DNA of 64,000 nt from Mycobacteroides franklinii (GCF_002013895.1 NZ_MAFQ01000016.1:1-64000), one strand, 5' to 3'. Shown: positions 42,824 through 52,539, counted from the first letter of the stretch. Numbers and translations are program-made. Notes: generated by a model from the sequence alone, not told the origin.

Positions 42824-44144
42824 GGGGTTGTCCTTCCGGGTCGGGCTGGTTGGGCTGGGTGGGCAGAGACCCACTGTCTGGCGGGCTGGGCCAGAGGGTT
42901 CGCGTCATGTGCACGATCAGTCCGATCAAGTAGATCACCGCGCCGGAGAAGGCTAGCCAATGCGCGTGGGTGATGAAGGCGGCGCCGACGGCCATCGCCC
43001 CGGTGAAGGTGACCCAGAACAGCGAGTCCTGCACCGCGAAAACGTGTCCACGCAGGGCGTCGTCGACGTCGGTCTGCATACCGACATCGGCGCACAGTTT
43101 GATGACCTGTCCCGCCATCCCGAGCCCGAACGCGGCGGCCAACAGGATGGGAATGTACAAACCCGAGGCAATCAATTGCAGGACAACCGCGCCGCCGAGT
43201 GCCATCCCGAGAGTGCGTCCGCGACCGAACCGCCGCAGCAGGGCCGGGGTAGAGACCGTCCCCAGGAATGAGCCGATGCCGGTGCAGGCCAGGAACAATG
43301 CCGCGGCGCCGATGCCGGCGAACAGCGACTCGGTATTGCGCACCAGCACAAGGACCAGCAGGGTGTTGACGCCGAACACCATCCGGTGCGCGGCCAACCC
43401 GATGAGGGCGTCGAACACCGATGGTGTGCCGACGATGGTGCGCGCGCCATGCAGCCAGCCGGTCGCCACGGCGTAGAAGGCCGAACCGTGTACCGCGCGC
43501 ACGCTGTCATCGGGGCCCAACCGGTCGCCGGGAAATCCGGACGCCACCCACGCCGCAGCCGTCGCCGGCACGATCACCAGGAAAATGACTGTGGCAGAAC
43601 CCAAATCACCGGCACCGAACACCGCCCGCAGCATCAGCATGAAGTTGGCGCCGATAAATGTGGCCGAGGCGCCCACCGCGGTGGCCACCGAGTTCATGGT
43701 GGCGACCTGGTCGCGCGGCACCACGTGGGGGAGGGCCGCCGACAGGCCCGATGTGACGAAGCGGGTGACCCCGTTGACGACCAGCGCACCCAGCAGCAGC
43801 ACCACATCGTCGGCGCCGAGTGCCAGTTCGATGCCGACGAGGGCCACCAGCAGTACCCGAATCAGGTTGGCACCGATCAGCACCATGCGGCGGTCCCAGC
43901 GGTCCAGCAGCGCACCGGCAAACGGACCGATCGCCGAGTACGGCAGGAAAAGCACGGCGAAGGCTCCGGCGATGGCCCACGGCTCGGCTTCACGTTCCGG
44001 ATTGAACAACAGCGCGCCCGCCAGGCCGGCCTGGAAGAGGCCGTCGCTGAATTGGGTCAGGAGCCGCACCCACACCAGCCGCCGGAAGTCGGGCAGATCC
44101 TGAATCGCGTGCCACAGGCTCAGCGGCGAGTGGCGCGCAGTCAT
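42807..44144 (-). CDS. MFS transporter (Rv0037c-like), 445 aa
   Basis: About 12 hydrophobic segments are spread over the length. The MFS A-like loop is GALLDRWDRRMVLIGANLIR. The N-terminus (LPDFRRLVWVRLLTQFSDGLFQ, in part) matches the actinobacterial subgroup. The C-terminal tail is Pro/Asp-rich. It heads the operon with the Rv0036c-like protein and the acyltransferase and is divergent from yqgE. Confidence 0.88.
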   Translation of the reverse strand: MTARHSPLSLWHAIQDLPDFRRLVWVRLLTQFSDGLFQAGLAGALLFNPEREAEPWAIAGAFAVLFLPYSAIGPFAGALLDRWDRRMVLIGANLIRVLLVALVGIELALGADDVVLLLGALVVNGVTRFVTSGLSAALPHVVPRDQVATMNSVATAVGASATFIGANFMLMLRAVFGAGDLGSATVIFLVIVPATAAAWVASGFPGDRLGPDDSVRAVHGSAFYAVATGWLHGARTIVGTPSVFDALIGLAAHRMVFGVNTLLVLVLVRNTESLFAGIGAAALFLACTGIGSFLGTVSTPALLRRFGRGRTLGMALGGAVVLQLIASGLYIPILLAAAFGLGMAGQVIKLCADVGMQTDVDDALRGHVFAVQDSLFWVTFTGAMAVGAAFITHAHWLAFSGAVIYLIGLIVHMTRTLWPSPPDSGSLPTQPNQPDPEGQPRDLDR

Positions 44145-44273
44145 GGGAGTCGCTTTCGTATGTCGGGAAACGGGCTACAGGAAGGAGGCGAAGTACTTAA
44201 CGCCCACACTACAAATGTGTAGCGGTTGGTCGAGCACAAGTCATGAAACGGCAAACGGTGTCATGATGTTGAG

Positions 44274-44900
44274 GTGGCGCACGGGGACGAGCCTGATGAG
44301 GGCGAGGCATATAGCGAGGGCTACATGGCACCGCCCGCACATCGCCTGCGGGCGGGCACTCTGCTGGTCGCCAACACCAACCTCTTCGAACCGACTTTTC
44401 GGCGCAGCGTGATCTTCATTATCGAACACAATGACGGTGGAACCCTGGGCGTGGTGCTCAACCGCCCCAGTGAGACCGCGGTGTACAACGTGCTGCCGCA
44501 GTGGGCCAAACTCGTCGGCAAGCCCAAGACCATGTTCATCGGCGGGCCGGTCAAACGAGATGCGGCGCTGTGCCTGGCGACCCTGCGGGCCGGGGTCAGC
44601 GTCGAGGGTGTCAAGGGTCTGCGCCATGTGGCGGGCCGAATGGCCATGGTCGATCTGGATGCCGAGCCCGAGGACATCGCCCCGCTGGTGGAGGGTGTCA
44701 GGGTCTTCGCGGGCTACTCGGGCTGGACCATCGGTCAGCTCGAGGGAGAGGTTGAGCGCGACGACTGGATCGTGCTGTCCGCGCTGCCGTCCGATGTGCT
44801 GACCGACGTGCGCCAGGATCTGTGGGCCAAGGTGCTGCGCCGGCAGCCGCTGCCGCTGTCGTTGTTGGCGACGCACCCCATCGACGTCAGCCGCAACTAG
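44274..44900 (+). CDS. YqgE/AlgH family protein (Rv0038-like), 208 aa
   Basis: The family signatures are AGTLLVANTNLFEPTFRRSV, GTLGVVLNRPSE and FIGGPVKRDAALCL, with RVFAGYSGWTIGQLEGE near the end. The biochemical role of the family is not settled. The GTG at 44274 starts the gene. It is convergent with the DUF4393 gene, with only 2 bp between stops. Confidence 0.93.
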   Translation: MAHGDEPDEGEAYSEGYMAPPAHRLRAGTLLVANTNLFEPTFRRSVIFIIEHNDGGTLGVVLNRPSETAVYNVLPQWAKLVGKPKTMFIGGPVKRDAALCLATLRAGVSVEGVKGLRHVAGRMAMVDLDAEPEDIAPLVEGVRVFAGYSGWTIGQLEGEVERDDWIVLSALPSDVLTDVRQDLWAKVLRRQPLPLSLLATHPIDVSRN

Positions 44901-44902
44901 AC

Positions 44903-45736
44903 CTACAGGTCGTCGCCCACCGACGGATCGGTGGGAATGACGGCCCGGCAGAAGTCCTCGCCAAAAGGCGTCAAGTGGACGCTGCGGCGCACCGTCTTGT
45001 GTGCGCGGCCCGCACGGCGGCACGCCGCAACCACGTCGGGTTGCACCTCGAGTACCTGATAGCGTTCGGCCGCAACCGCTTCCGGAGATGCGCGGACCAG
45101 GCCGAGGCGTACCAGATTGTTGGTGTACGCGTTGTTGCGATCGGTGTAGCGGCAGCCGGAGCGCTCGGCGACCATGGACAGCCCCTCGGCGATCATCTCC
45201 GAGCCGACGTCGAACGGACGGCTGGTGCGCACATCCACCACCGGCTGCGCGCCGTGCGCGGCCAGGAACCGCAGGATGCGTGCCTCGTCGGGAGCCAGCT
45301 GGTTGATAATCCGGGCGTACGCCGGGTGGGTGTCCTCGACGTCGGTGACGTCGGCCGAACGGCGCAGCAATTCCGCTCCGCGGCGGCGTAATTCATCTCC
45401 GTCGAGGCTGCCCGATTCGGTGATGTCGATGGTGACGCGTGAGGGGACGGGCTTTTGCGGTTTGGTGATCGTCAGCCCTGAGGCATCGCTGGGCAGCTGC
45501 AGCGCATCGCGAACGGCGCCCAGGACGTGCTCGGTCGCCGAGAGGGCGATGTCGGTGGCGGACCGGCCGGCCCGCACGTCGTCGATGATCTTGGTGCCCG
45601 TGGTGGTGGCGATATCGGCCGACCACTTGACGCCGCGCCACCAGGTCTTCGCTGCCAGCATGGCGACCCCTTGGACCACGCGATCAGGCCGGAGCTCACG
45701 ATTGTTGTGCGCGGGGACGGGCGTGTTATTGGTCAT
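44903..45736 (-). CDS. DUF4393 (Abi-alpha-like) protein, 277 aa
   Basis: The C-terminal half has the DUF4393 core: ARIINQLAPDEARILRFLAAHG then QPVVDVRTSRPF, and a late LVRLGLVR and HLTPFGEDFCRAVI (in parts). The N-terminal half is helical. Members were first grouped as Abi-alpha, a putative phage-exclusion protein, but housekeeping roles are possible. It sits between yqgE and a DUF445 gene, away from any other defence gene. Confidence 0.7.
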   Translation of the reverse strand: MTNNTPVPAHNNRELRPDRVVQGVAMLAAKTWWRGVKWSADIATTTGTKIIDDVRAGRSATDIALSATEHVLGAVRDALQLPSDASGLTITKPQKPVPSRVTIDITESGSLDGDELRRRGAELLRRSADVTDVEDTHPAYARIINQLAPDEARILRFLAAHGAQPVVDVRTSRPFDVGSEMIAEGLSMVAERSGCRYTDRNNAYTNNLVRLGLVRASPEAVAAERYQVLEVQPDVVAACRRAGRAHKTVRRSVHLTPFGEDFCRAVIPTDPSVGDDL

Positions 45737-45772
45737 CGGGCATCATCTTGTCAGGTCGGTTCCGGGCACGTG

Positions 45773-47149
45773 TCAGCCCGCTGGCGGGAAGATGAGTAGG
45801 TGCGCGAGGCCGCCGGCGGCACCCAGAACCGCGCCGTGCACGAACAGCAACCACTCGTCTTGTTTGACCGCGGAGCGCAGCAGTTCGTTGAAGTCGTCGA
45901 GTGAGAGCTTGTGCATCTGGGTGGAGACGAAGGCGCCGATCTTGCCCTGGCGCTGCTTGTTGAACTCCGGATCGGAAAACGCAAGGGGCGCAAAGCCGGT
46001 TGCCTCGATGGTGACCGATTCGGTGATCTGGTCGTATTGGCGCCGGCCGACGGCTACCCGAATGGCGCGACGAGCGGGCCCCAGCGCCTGCTCCAGGGCC
46101 GGGCGGATCCCGTCGGCCAGCATCTGCCGAGTGCGATCCGAGCGCGGCCCGTTGAGCATCTCGTTGCCGATGTTCTCCAGGGTGATGACGTTCTCGGAGA
46201 TGGTGCGCGCGTATTCCTCGGAGATCTCCGACTTGCGTTTGATGAACAGACCTTGACGCCACGGCACCCACTTGTTGGGGTGCACGGGTTCGAAGATCAT
46301 GGTGATGCCGAGGTAGTTGACGATGTATCCGATGATCACGCCGCCGAGCGGAAGCACGATCCACGGTGTCCACCAATGATGTGGAACGGAATGCAGGATC
46401 GCGACGAGCACGAAACCCATGGGATAGCCGAAATAGAAGCCGAAGTTCTGCATGAATTGCAGCTCTTTATGTCCCATGGTTCGGAAGATGTCGTTCAGCA
46501 GCTTGGGATGCGCGGTGAGATACCGGATGATCATCAGCTTGGCGTCGACCAGCTGGCCGATGTTCTCGCCGATCTGATCGGTCATGTTCTTGACGATCTG
46601 CGGCAACTGGTTCTCGATGCGCTTGAACATCATTTCCCGCAGCGCCGGGGGCAGGTTGTGCCACAGCTGAGGGTCCTCGCGCTCCATGATTTTGGTGATG
46701 ACGCTGCGAATCTCCGATTTGGCAATCAGCGCAAGGTGATTGGCGATGAGATCGGGCTCGAGCTGCTCGTAGAAGTCCGAGATACTGCCCAGCTTGGCCA
46801 GGCTTTTGTCGACGGCGATGCTGGCCATCTTCTCCGCGCGTGAGGGCACGATGCCCTGCCATCCGAACCGGCCATCGGAGGTGATCGCCGGGATCACCTG
46901 CACGCGCCGCGGCAGGAACGCATACAGCGTGCGCAGTCCGGGGATGCGCCAGCCGTAGAAACGCAAGGGCGCGAACAGCATCAGCACGCCGGTCCAGTTG
47001 GTGATGTACCCGATGATGCCGGTGAACAGCGGCACGGTGAGCAGGTCGACGATCAGTTGATCGTCGCGATAGATGTACGTGGCAATGCCGGACACGACGG
47101 TGAGGACGCCAACGAGGATGAACTTCACCATCTGCTTGGTGTCTTTCAC
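45773..47149 (-). CDS. DUF445 membrane protein, 458 aa
   Basis: N-terminal hydrophobic segments (FILVGVLTVVSGIATYIY and LFTGIIGYITNWTGVLMLFA) carry the DUF445 start motif with Asn-Trp. A long, amphipathic soluble region follows, and two more segments (VLVAILHSVPHHWW, LPLGGVIIGYIVNYLGI) repeat the motif. A final hydrophobic patch is at the end. GTG 47149 with AAAGGGAG upstream is preferred over earlier in-frame starts. The function is unknown. Confidence 0.82.
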   Translation of the reverse strand: MKDTKQMVKFILVGVLTVVSGIATYIYRDDQLIVDLLTVPLFTGIIGYITNWTGVLMLFAPLRFYGWRIPGLRTLYAFLPRRVQVIPAITSDGRFGWQGIVPSRAEKMASIAVDKSLAKLGSISDFYEQLEPDLIANHLALIAKSEIRSVITKIMEREDPQLWHNLPPALREMMFKRIENQLPQIVKNMTDQIGENIGQLVDAKLMIIRYLTAHPKLLNDIFRTMGHKELQFMQNFGFYFGYPMGFVLVAILHSVPHHWWTPWIVLPLGGVIIGYIVNYLGITMIFEPVHPNKWVPWRQGLFIKRKSEISEEYARTISENVITLENIGNEMLNGPRSDRTRQMLADGIRPALEQALGPARRAIRVAVGRRQYDQITESVTIEATGFAPLAFSDPEFNKQRQGKIGAFVSTQMHKLSLDDFNELLRSAVKQDEWLLFVHGAVLGAAGGLAHLLIFPPAG

Positions 47150-47276
47150 GGCTCCCTTTCTGACCACACCCGTTGACGAGTGTCCGGAAACATAACACCA
47201 AAAAAGGGGCCCACATGGGCGAATACGGCTCACATTCCGGCGAGGTCGCGGCCGCCGTGTCTAAAGATTGGACATG

Positions 47277-47639
47277 TCAGGGTTGCGCGCACACCGACGA
47301 GTCTCTGCGGCCCGCGCTCGGGCATCCGCCACAGGAACTGCCGCAGCCGCCCGAGGACGACATCTGTTGTGCGGCCGTGGTGTATTGGGCGACCTGCCAG
47401 GCCGCCGCACCCACCGTCACGACGGCGGCGACACCACACACCACCAGCCCCACCAAACCGATTGTGGCAGGGCCGAATAGCGCCGCAAGGGCGCCCGGCA
47501 CCAGGATCACCGCGGCCGCGGCCTGTGCGGGTGCCAGCATCCGCTGGGGGCTACCGTGCGGCGCCCGCAGGAATGCCAGCGCCGACAGCGCAGCCAGCAA
47601 CCCGGCAAGGGCGACGGTCACGATGGCGGCGATCAGCAC
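47277..47639 (-). CDS. Small membrane protein (Rv0039c-like), 120 aa
   Basis: Three hydrophobic segments (AAIVTVALAGLLAALSALAF, AAAAVILVPGALAALFG, GLVGLVVCGVAAVVTVGAA) are followed by a Cys/Gly/Ser-rich tail (GGCGSSCGGCPSAG). Size, topology and place next to the Mtc28-like gene match Rv0039c. The start is GTG 47639. The Cys cluster might bind metal; no function is known. Confidence 0.75.
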   Translation of the reverse strand: MLIAAIVTVALAGLLAALSALAFLRAPHGSPQRMLAPAQAAAAVILVPGALAALFGPATIGLVGLVVCGVAAVVTVGAAAWQVAQYTTAAQQMSSSGGCGSSCGGCPSAGRRDSSVCAQP

Positions 47640-47679
47640 CCGCTCAGTTTAAAGGGTGTCGGATTGGTGTTTGAAATGG

Positions 47680-48645
47680 TTATGCCGCGGGCGGCGCCGG
47701 TGGCGCCAACGGAGGCAAGGTGGGCAGGGGTGGCAGGCCCGGGATCCCGGGCGCCGGCGAAGCCGGCGCGTTGGGGTCTGCGGGAGCAGGAGCCCCCGGA
47801 ACAGGTGTGACGGGCGCACCGGGCACGGCGTCGGGATCGGCGAGCGCATTCGGATCGGCGACCGGGGCGGTGACCGGGGCGGCATCGCCGAAGCGCAGTC
47901 CGTTGACGATCAGGTCCGTGGCGGGGGCTTCGGCGATGGCGTTACCGACGGTGGTGGTGACGGCCAGCTGGACCAGGAAGCGGTCCTTGCCCTGCGTGAT
48001 GATCACGGAGCGGCGTGAGGTGTTGAGGGTTTCGCCGTCCTGACGGAAGGTGCCTTCCACGATGGAGGACGGGAAGCCCTGATAGGTGACCACCGACGCG
48101 TCGGTCGGTTGCCAGCCCTGCAGCGCCTTGACCTCGACGGGGCCATGCGAGACGGCCTCGTTGGTGTCGAACTCGCCGACCAGCTTGCTCATGGTGACCT
48201 GTGCGTTGGACTGGTAGATCCCGGTGCCGTTGGCCTTGCTGACAATCACTTGGTACGCGTTGGGGACATTGGGGTCCGGCACGTTGGCCCAGTTGTTCGG
48301 AATCGGGATGCTGATGCGCGGCACCCCGTGGCTGCTCTTGGACAGCGGCTCCACCTTGACGTTCTTGGCGGCGAAGAACTCGGTGAGGGTGCCGTCGGTG
48401 GCGGGCGCGACCCCGCCGATCGGCGCGGACGGCTGCAGGGGATTCGTCGATGCCGTGGGGGCCACAGCAGGCGCCGGCGCGGCGTTCGGGGCCGGTGCGA
48501 CGGCGGCGTTGGGAGTGGCCGCCGGCACCGGAGGTGCGGGTGCCGGTTGCGGGTCCGCCATCGCTACGGCGGCAGTCCCGGCGAGCAATGCCGCGACGGA
48601 GGCCGTGGCCGCCGCTAATCTGACTGAATACCGTATGGTCGTCAC
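47680..48645 (-). CDS. Secreted proline-rich Mtc28-like protein (Rv0040c-like), 321 aa
   Basis: A signal peptide (AAATASVAALLAGTAAVAMA) is followed by an Ala/Pro-rich segment. A folded domain (about 85-245) has PIPNNWANVPDPNVPNAYQV and VVTYQGFPSSIVEGTF, as in the LpqN/LpqT/Mtc28 family. The C-terminal 70 residues are again Pro/Ala-rich. Place next to leuS equals Rv0040c. GTG 48645 starts the gene. It is a likely surface antigen. Confidence 0.88.
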   Translation of the reverse strand: MTTIRYSVRLAAATASVAALLAGTAAVAMADPQPAPAPPVPAATPNAAVAPAPNAAPAPAVAPTASTNPLQPSAPIGGVAPATDGTLTEFFAAKNVKVEPLSKSSHGVPRISIPIPNNWANVPDPNVPNAYQVIVSKANGTGIYQSNAQVTMSKLVGEFDTNEAVSHGPVEVKALQGWQPTDASVVTYQGFPSSIVEGTFRQDGETLNTSRRSVIITQGKDRFLVQLAVTTTVGNAIAEAPATDLIVNGLRFGDAAPVTAPVADPNALADPDAVPGAPVTPVPGAPAPADPNAPASPAPGIPGLPPLPTLPPLAPPAPPAA

Positions 48646-48880
48646 CTTCTATGTCCTTCCGGCTCTGTCCAGTGCGTCGTGTGAGGTTGTGGCGACAACG
48701 AAGAACGCTGACGGCGTCGACAGACGTTCGCTCGGTTGTGGCGGTCCTGAAGGTAGTGAGCGTGGCTGAGAAACCACCCCGGACACCCCCGGAAGTGGCC
48801 GGATTGTGACCAGAGTGATTAACTCCTGTCGCCAAAGCGGCGATTTCTGTTCGCTGACCAGCCACCTTTACCCTTGAAGC

Positions 48881-51757
48881 GTGACTGAAACCGAGCAGGA
48901 CGCCGGCAGAGCTAGTGAGGAAGCCGCTGAATTCCCCACGCATCGCTACACCGCGCAGCTCGCCGGGCAGATCGAGAGCCGTTGGCAGCAGGCCTGGACC
49001 GACCGGGGCACGTTCCATGTGCCGAACCCGGTGGGATCGCTGGCTCCGGCGGACGGCACCCCGATTCCGGTCGACAAGATGTTCGTCCAGGACATGTTCC
49101 CGTACCCGTCGGGCGACGGACTGCATGTGGGTCACCCGCTTGGATACATCGCGACGGACGTCTACGCCCGCTTTCACCGGATGCGGGGGGCCAACGTGCT
49201 GCACGCGCTGGGGTTCGACGCGTTCGGGTTGCCTGCCGAGCAGTACGCGGTGCAGACCGGCACGCATCCGCGGGTGCGCACCGAGGCCAACATCGTCAAC
49301 TACAAGCGGCAGCTGGGACGGCTGGGCCTGGGCCACGACTCGCGTCGCAGCTTCGCCACCACCGATGTCGACTTCTACAAGTGGACGCAGTGGATCTTCC
49401 TGCAGATCTACAACGCCTGGTACGACGAGCAGGCCCACCGCGCGCGGCCCATTCAGGAGCTGATCGCCGAGTTTGAATCCGGTGCGCGCACTCCCGCCGA
49501 CGGCACGGTGTGGGCGCAGCTGAGTGCCGGCGCACGCGCAGATCTCGTTGACTCGTATCGCCTGGTTTACCAATCGGACTCGGTGGTCAACTGGTGTCCC
49601 GGGTTGGGCACCGTGCTGGCCAACGAGGAGGTGACCTCGGACGGCCGCAGCGAGCGCGGCAACTTCCCGGTGTTTCGTAAGCGATTGCGGCAGTGGATGA
49701 TGCGTATCACCGCGTACTCCGACCGGCTGATCGACGACCTGGATGTCCTGGACTGGCCCGAGAAGGTCAAGACCATGCAGCGCAACTGGATTGGCCGTTC
49801 GCAGGGCGCGTCGGTGTTGTTCGCGGTGGACGGCGCGGGCGGCCCCGCCGATATCGAGGTGTTCACCACCCGGCCCGACACGCTCTTCGGCGCCACCTAC
49901 ATGGTGTTGGCTCCCGAGCACCCGCTGGTGGACGCGCTGGCGGTAGACGCCTGGCCCCAGGGAACCGATGCGCGCTGGACGGGCGGACAGGACTCGCCGC
50001 GCGCGGCGATCGAGCAGTACCGCCGTTCCATCGCTGCCAAGAGCGACCTGGAACGTCAAGAGAACAAAGAGAAGACGGGCGTCTTCACCGGTGCCTACGC
50101 CACCAACCCGGTGAGCGGTAGTCAGGTGCCGGTCTTCATCGCCGACTACGTGCTGCTGGGCTACGGCACCGGTGCCATCATGGCGGTGCCCGGGCACGAC
50201 CCGCGTGACTGGGATTTCGCGAATGCCTTCGGTTTGCCGGTGCGGGAAGTGATTTCCGGCGGCGATATCACCGAGGCCGCCTACACGGGCGATGGCGTGT
50301 TGGTGAACTCCGACTACCTGGACGGGCTCGATGTCGACGCCGCCAAGGTCGAGGTGACACGCCGGCTGGTCAAGGACGGACGCGGCGAATCGCGTATCGA
50401 ATACAAGCTGCGCGATTGGCTCTTTGCGCGCCAGCGGTATTGGGGCGAGCCTTTCCCGATCGTTTATGGCGAGGACGGGCGACCACGCGCGCTGGGCGAG
50501 AATCTGTTGCCCGTCGAACTGCCCGAGGTCGAGGACTACGCACCGGTTTCCTTCGATCCGGAGGACGCGTCATCCGAGCCGTCGCCACCGTTGTCCAAGG
50601 CCGCCGACTGGGTGAACGTCGAGCTGGACCTGGGCGATGGGCTCAAGCACTACACGCGCGACACCAATGTGATGCCACAGTGGGCGGGCAGCTCCTGGTA
50701 CGAGCTGCGTTACGCCGATCCCGATAATGCGGAAGCCTTCTGCGACAAGGAGAACGAGGCGTACTGGTTGGGTCCGCGTCCGGCCGAGCACGGTCCGAAT
50801 GATCCGGGCGGTGTCGATCTGTATGTCGGCGGCATGGAGCACGCCGTGCTGCACCTGCTGTACTCGAGGTTCTGGCACAAGGTTCTCTACGACCTCGGGC
50901 ATGTCAGCTCTCGCGAGCCGTACCGGCGGCTGCTGAACCAGGGCTACATCCAGGCCCACGCCTATACGGACTCGCGCGGCATGTACGTCCCGGCCGCCGA
51001 GGTGGTCGAGGAGAACGGAAAGTTCTTCTATCAGGGCGCGGAGGTGAAGCAGGAGTTCGGCAAGATTGGAAAGAGCCTCAAGAATTCGATCTCACCGGAC
51101 GACATCTGCGACAACTACGGTGCCGATACCCTGCGTGTGTACGAAATGTCGATGGGTCCGCTGGAGCTTTCTCGGCCCTGGGCGACAAAGGATGTCGTCG
51201 GTGCGCACCGCTTCTTGCAGCGGGCGTGGCGGGCGGTGGTCGATGAGGAGACCGGCAAGATCCGCGTTACCTCGGACGAGCTGACCAGCGAGGACACCCT
51301 GCGGGCGTTGCACAAGACGATCGCCGGGGTAACCGAAGACTATGCGGCTCTGCGCAATAACACCGCGGCGGCCAAGCTGATCGAGTACACGAATCACCTG
51401 ACCAAGGAGTATCCCGAGGGCGCCCCGCGGGCCGCGGTGGAGCCACTGGTGCTCATGCTGGCACCGCTGGCCCCGCACCTGTCCGAGGAGCTGTGGAGCC
51501 AGCTGGGCAGCGAGGTGTCGCTGGCCCACGGACCCTTCCCGGAGTCCGACGAGCGCTGGCTGGTGGCCGACACGGTGGAGTACCCGATTCAGGTCAACGG
51601 CAAGGTGCGTGGCCGCATCACGGTGGCCGTCGATGCGCCGAAGGGCGATATCGAGGCCGCGGCGCTTGCCGAGGAGAAGGTGCTGGAGTTCCTGGCGGGT
51701 GCGACCCCGAAGAAGGTCATCGTGGTGCCGGGCCGCATGGTGAATCTGGTCGTCTAG
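48881..51757 (+). CDS. leuS: Leucyl-tRNA synthetase, 958 aa
   Basis: This class I synthetase charges tRNA-Leu. The HIGH-type motif is in FPYPSGDGLHVGHPLGY. The CP1 editing domain contains TTRPDTLFGATYMVLAPEHP. The KMSKS-type loop is FGKIGKSLKNSISPDD, here with Ile in place of the second residue (KIGKS). The C-terminal anticodon-side domain ends KVIVVPGRMVNLVV. GTG 48881 is the start. Its TAG stop shares a CTAG with the stop of the convergent SDR gene. Confidence 0.97.
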   Translation: MTETEQDAGRASEEAAEFPTHRYTAQLAGQIESRWQQAWTDRGTFHVPNPVGSLAPADGTPIPVDKMFVQDMFPYPSGDGLHVGHPLGYIATDVYARFHRMRGANVLHALGFDAFGLPAEQYAVQTGTHPRVRTEANIVNYKRQLGRLGLGHDSRRSFATTDVDFYKWTQWIFLQIYNAWYDEQAHRARPIQELIAEFESGARTPADGTVWAQLSAGARADLVDSYRLVYQSDSVVNWCPGLGTVLANEEVTSDGRSERGNFPVFRKRLRQWMMRITAYSDRLIDDLDVLDWPEKVKTMQRNWIGRSQGASVLFAVDGAGGPADIEVFTTRPDTLFGATYMVLAPEHPLVDALAVDAWPQGTDARWTGGQDSPRAAIEQYRRSIAAKSDLERQENKEKTGVFTGAYATNPVSGSQVPVFIADYVLLGYGTGAIMAVPGHDPRDWDFANAFGLPVREVISGGDITEAAYTGDGVLVNSDYLDGLDVDAAKVEVTRRLVKDGRGESRIEYKLRDWLFARQRYWGEPFPIVYGEDGRPRALGENLLPVELPEVEDYAPVSFDPEDASSEPSPPLSKAADWVNVELDLGDGLKHYTRDTNVMPQWAGSSWYELRYADPDNAEAFCDKENEAYWLGPRPAEHGPNDPGGVDLYVGGMEHAVLHLLYSRFWHKVLYDLGHVSSREPYRRLLNQGYIQAHAYTDSRGMYVPAAEVVEENGKFFYQGAEVKQEFGKIGKSLKNSISPDDICDNYGADTLRVYEMSMGPLELSRPWATKDVVGAHRFLQRAWRAVVDEETGKIRVTSDELTSEDTLRALHKTIAGVTEDYAALRNNTAAAKLIEYTNHLTKEYPEGAPRAAVEPLVLMLAPLAPHLSEELWSQLGSEVSLAHGPFPESDERWLVADTVEYPIQVNGKVRGRITVAVDAPKGDIEAAALAEEKVLEFLAGATPKKVIVVPGRMVNLVV

Positions 51758-52428
51758 TTCTGCCGCACCACGATGTGGTGCACCCGTGCGTCGCGCGGCA
51801 GATTCACGGCGTCGGCGACCAGCTGCGCAACGGACTCGGGGCGCATGTACTCGTTCGGGTTGTACTCGCGCCCTTCATGTTCGGTGAGTTCCTGCTGCAT
51901 CGGTGTGCTGATCCGGCCGGGATGTACCGAGGTCACCCGGAGCGTCGGTTCCTCGGCGCGCAGTACGTCGGCGAATCCACGCAGCGCGAACTTGCTCGCT
52001 GAGTACGAGCCGATGCCCGGGTGCGCGTTGATCCCCGCGCCGGAGTTGATGAACACCACGTCGCCCTGTGCCGCCCGCAGCGCGGGAAGCAGGGCTTGGG
52101 TCAGCGCGACGGGGGCCAACACGTTGACATCGAAGGTCTTTCGCCAATCGGACAGGCTGGAGTCGGCGATCGTCGCGGGGTAGGAGACGCCGGCGTTGTG
52201 CACCAGCACGTCGAGCGTGTCGATGTTGGCGACGGCCGCGACCACCGCGTTCTCGTCGCCCAGGTCCACCGGCCATGCGGTGGCGTCCAACTCGGCGGCC
52301 AGCGTATCCAGCCGCGCGGATGGCCGACCGCCCAGCAGCAGGCTGTGGGTGGGGGCGAGAGCGCGGGCAATGGCGGAACCAAGACCTCCGGCGGCACCGG
52401 TGATGAGAGCGTGCGGCATGTGCGTCAC
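51754..52428 (-). CDS. Short-chain dehydrogenase/reductase, 224 aa
   Basis: The nucleotide-binding loop is ITGAAGGLGSAIARAL. NNAG is replaced by VHNAGVSYPA, and the catalytic YSASKFALRGF follows an upstream Ser in FINSGAG. The C-terminal EPTLRVTSVHPGRI is typical. The substrate is unknown. Its 3' end overlaps leuS by 4 bp; the 5' side faces the long inverted repeat at 52442. Confidence 0.88.
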   Translation of the reverse strand: MTHMPHALITGAAGGLGSAIARALAPTHSLLLGGRPSARLDTLAAELDATAWPVDLGDENAVVAAVANIDTLDVLVHNAGVSYPATIADSSLSDWRKTFDVNVLAPVALTQALLPALRAAQGDVVFINSGAGINAHPGIGSYSASKFALRGFADVLRAEEPTLRVTSVHPGRISTPMQQELTEHEGREYNPNEYMRPESVAQLVADAVNLPRDARVHHIVVRQN

Positions 52429-52441
52429 GTTAGCTCCCGTG

Positions 52442-52504
52442 CGCCGAAAGTCGACTTTTGGTGGCCTTTACTCGCACTTTCGCACCAAAAGTCGACTTTC
52501 GGCG
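52442..52504. repeat. Long perfect inverted repeat between divergent genes
   Basis: Arms of 22 bp (52442-52463 and 52483-52504) are perfect reverse complements around a 19-bp loop. Each arm contains AAAGTCGACTTT, itself a 12-bp palindrome. It stands between the starts of the SDR gene and the glucosylglycerate hydrolase gene, so a simple terminator role is unlikely. Confidence 0.85.
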
Positions 52505-52539
52505 AGAGGGAATGGCCAGGCACACCGCACAATGGACGG

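Noticed and set aside
47942..50197. A 751-codon minus-strand frame running through the Mtc28-like gene and leuS
   Set aside because: It crosses two well-supported genes and is a chance open frame in GC-rich DNA.
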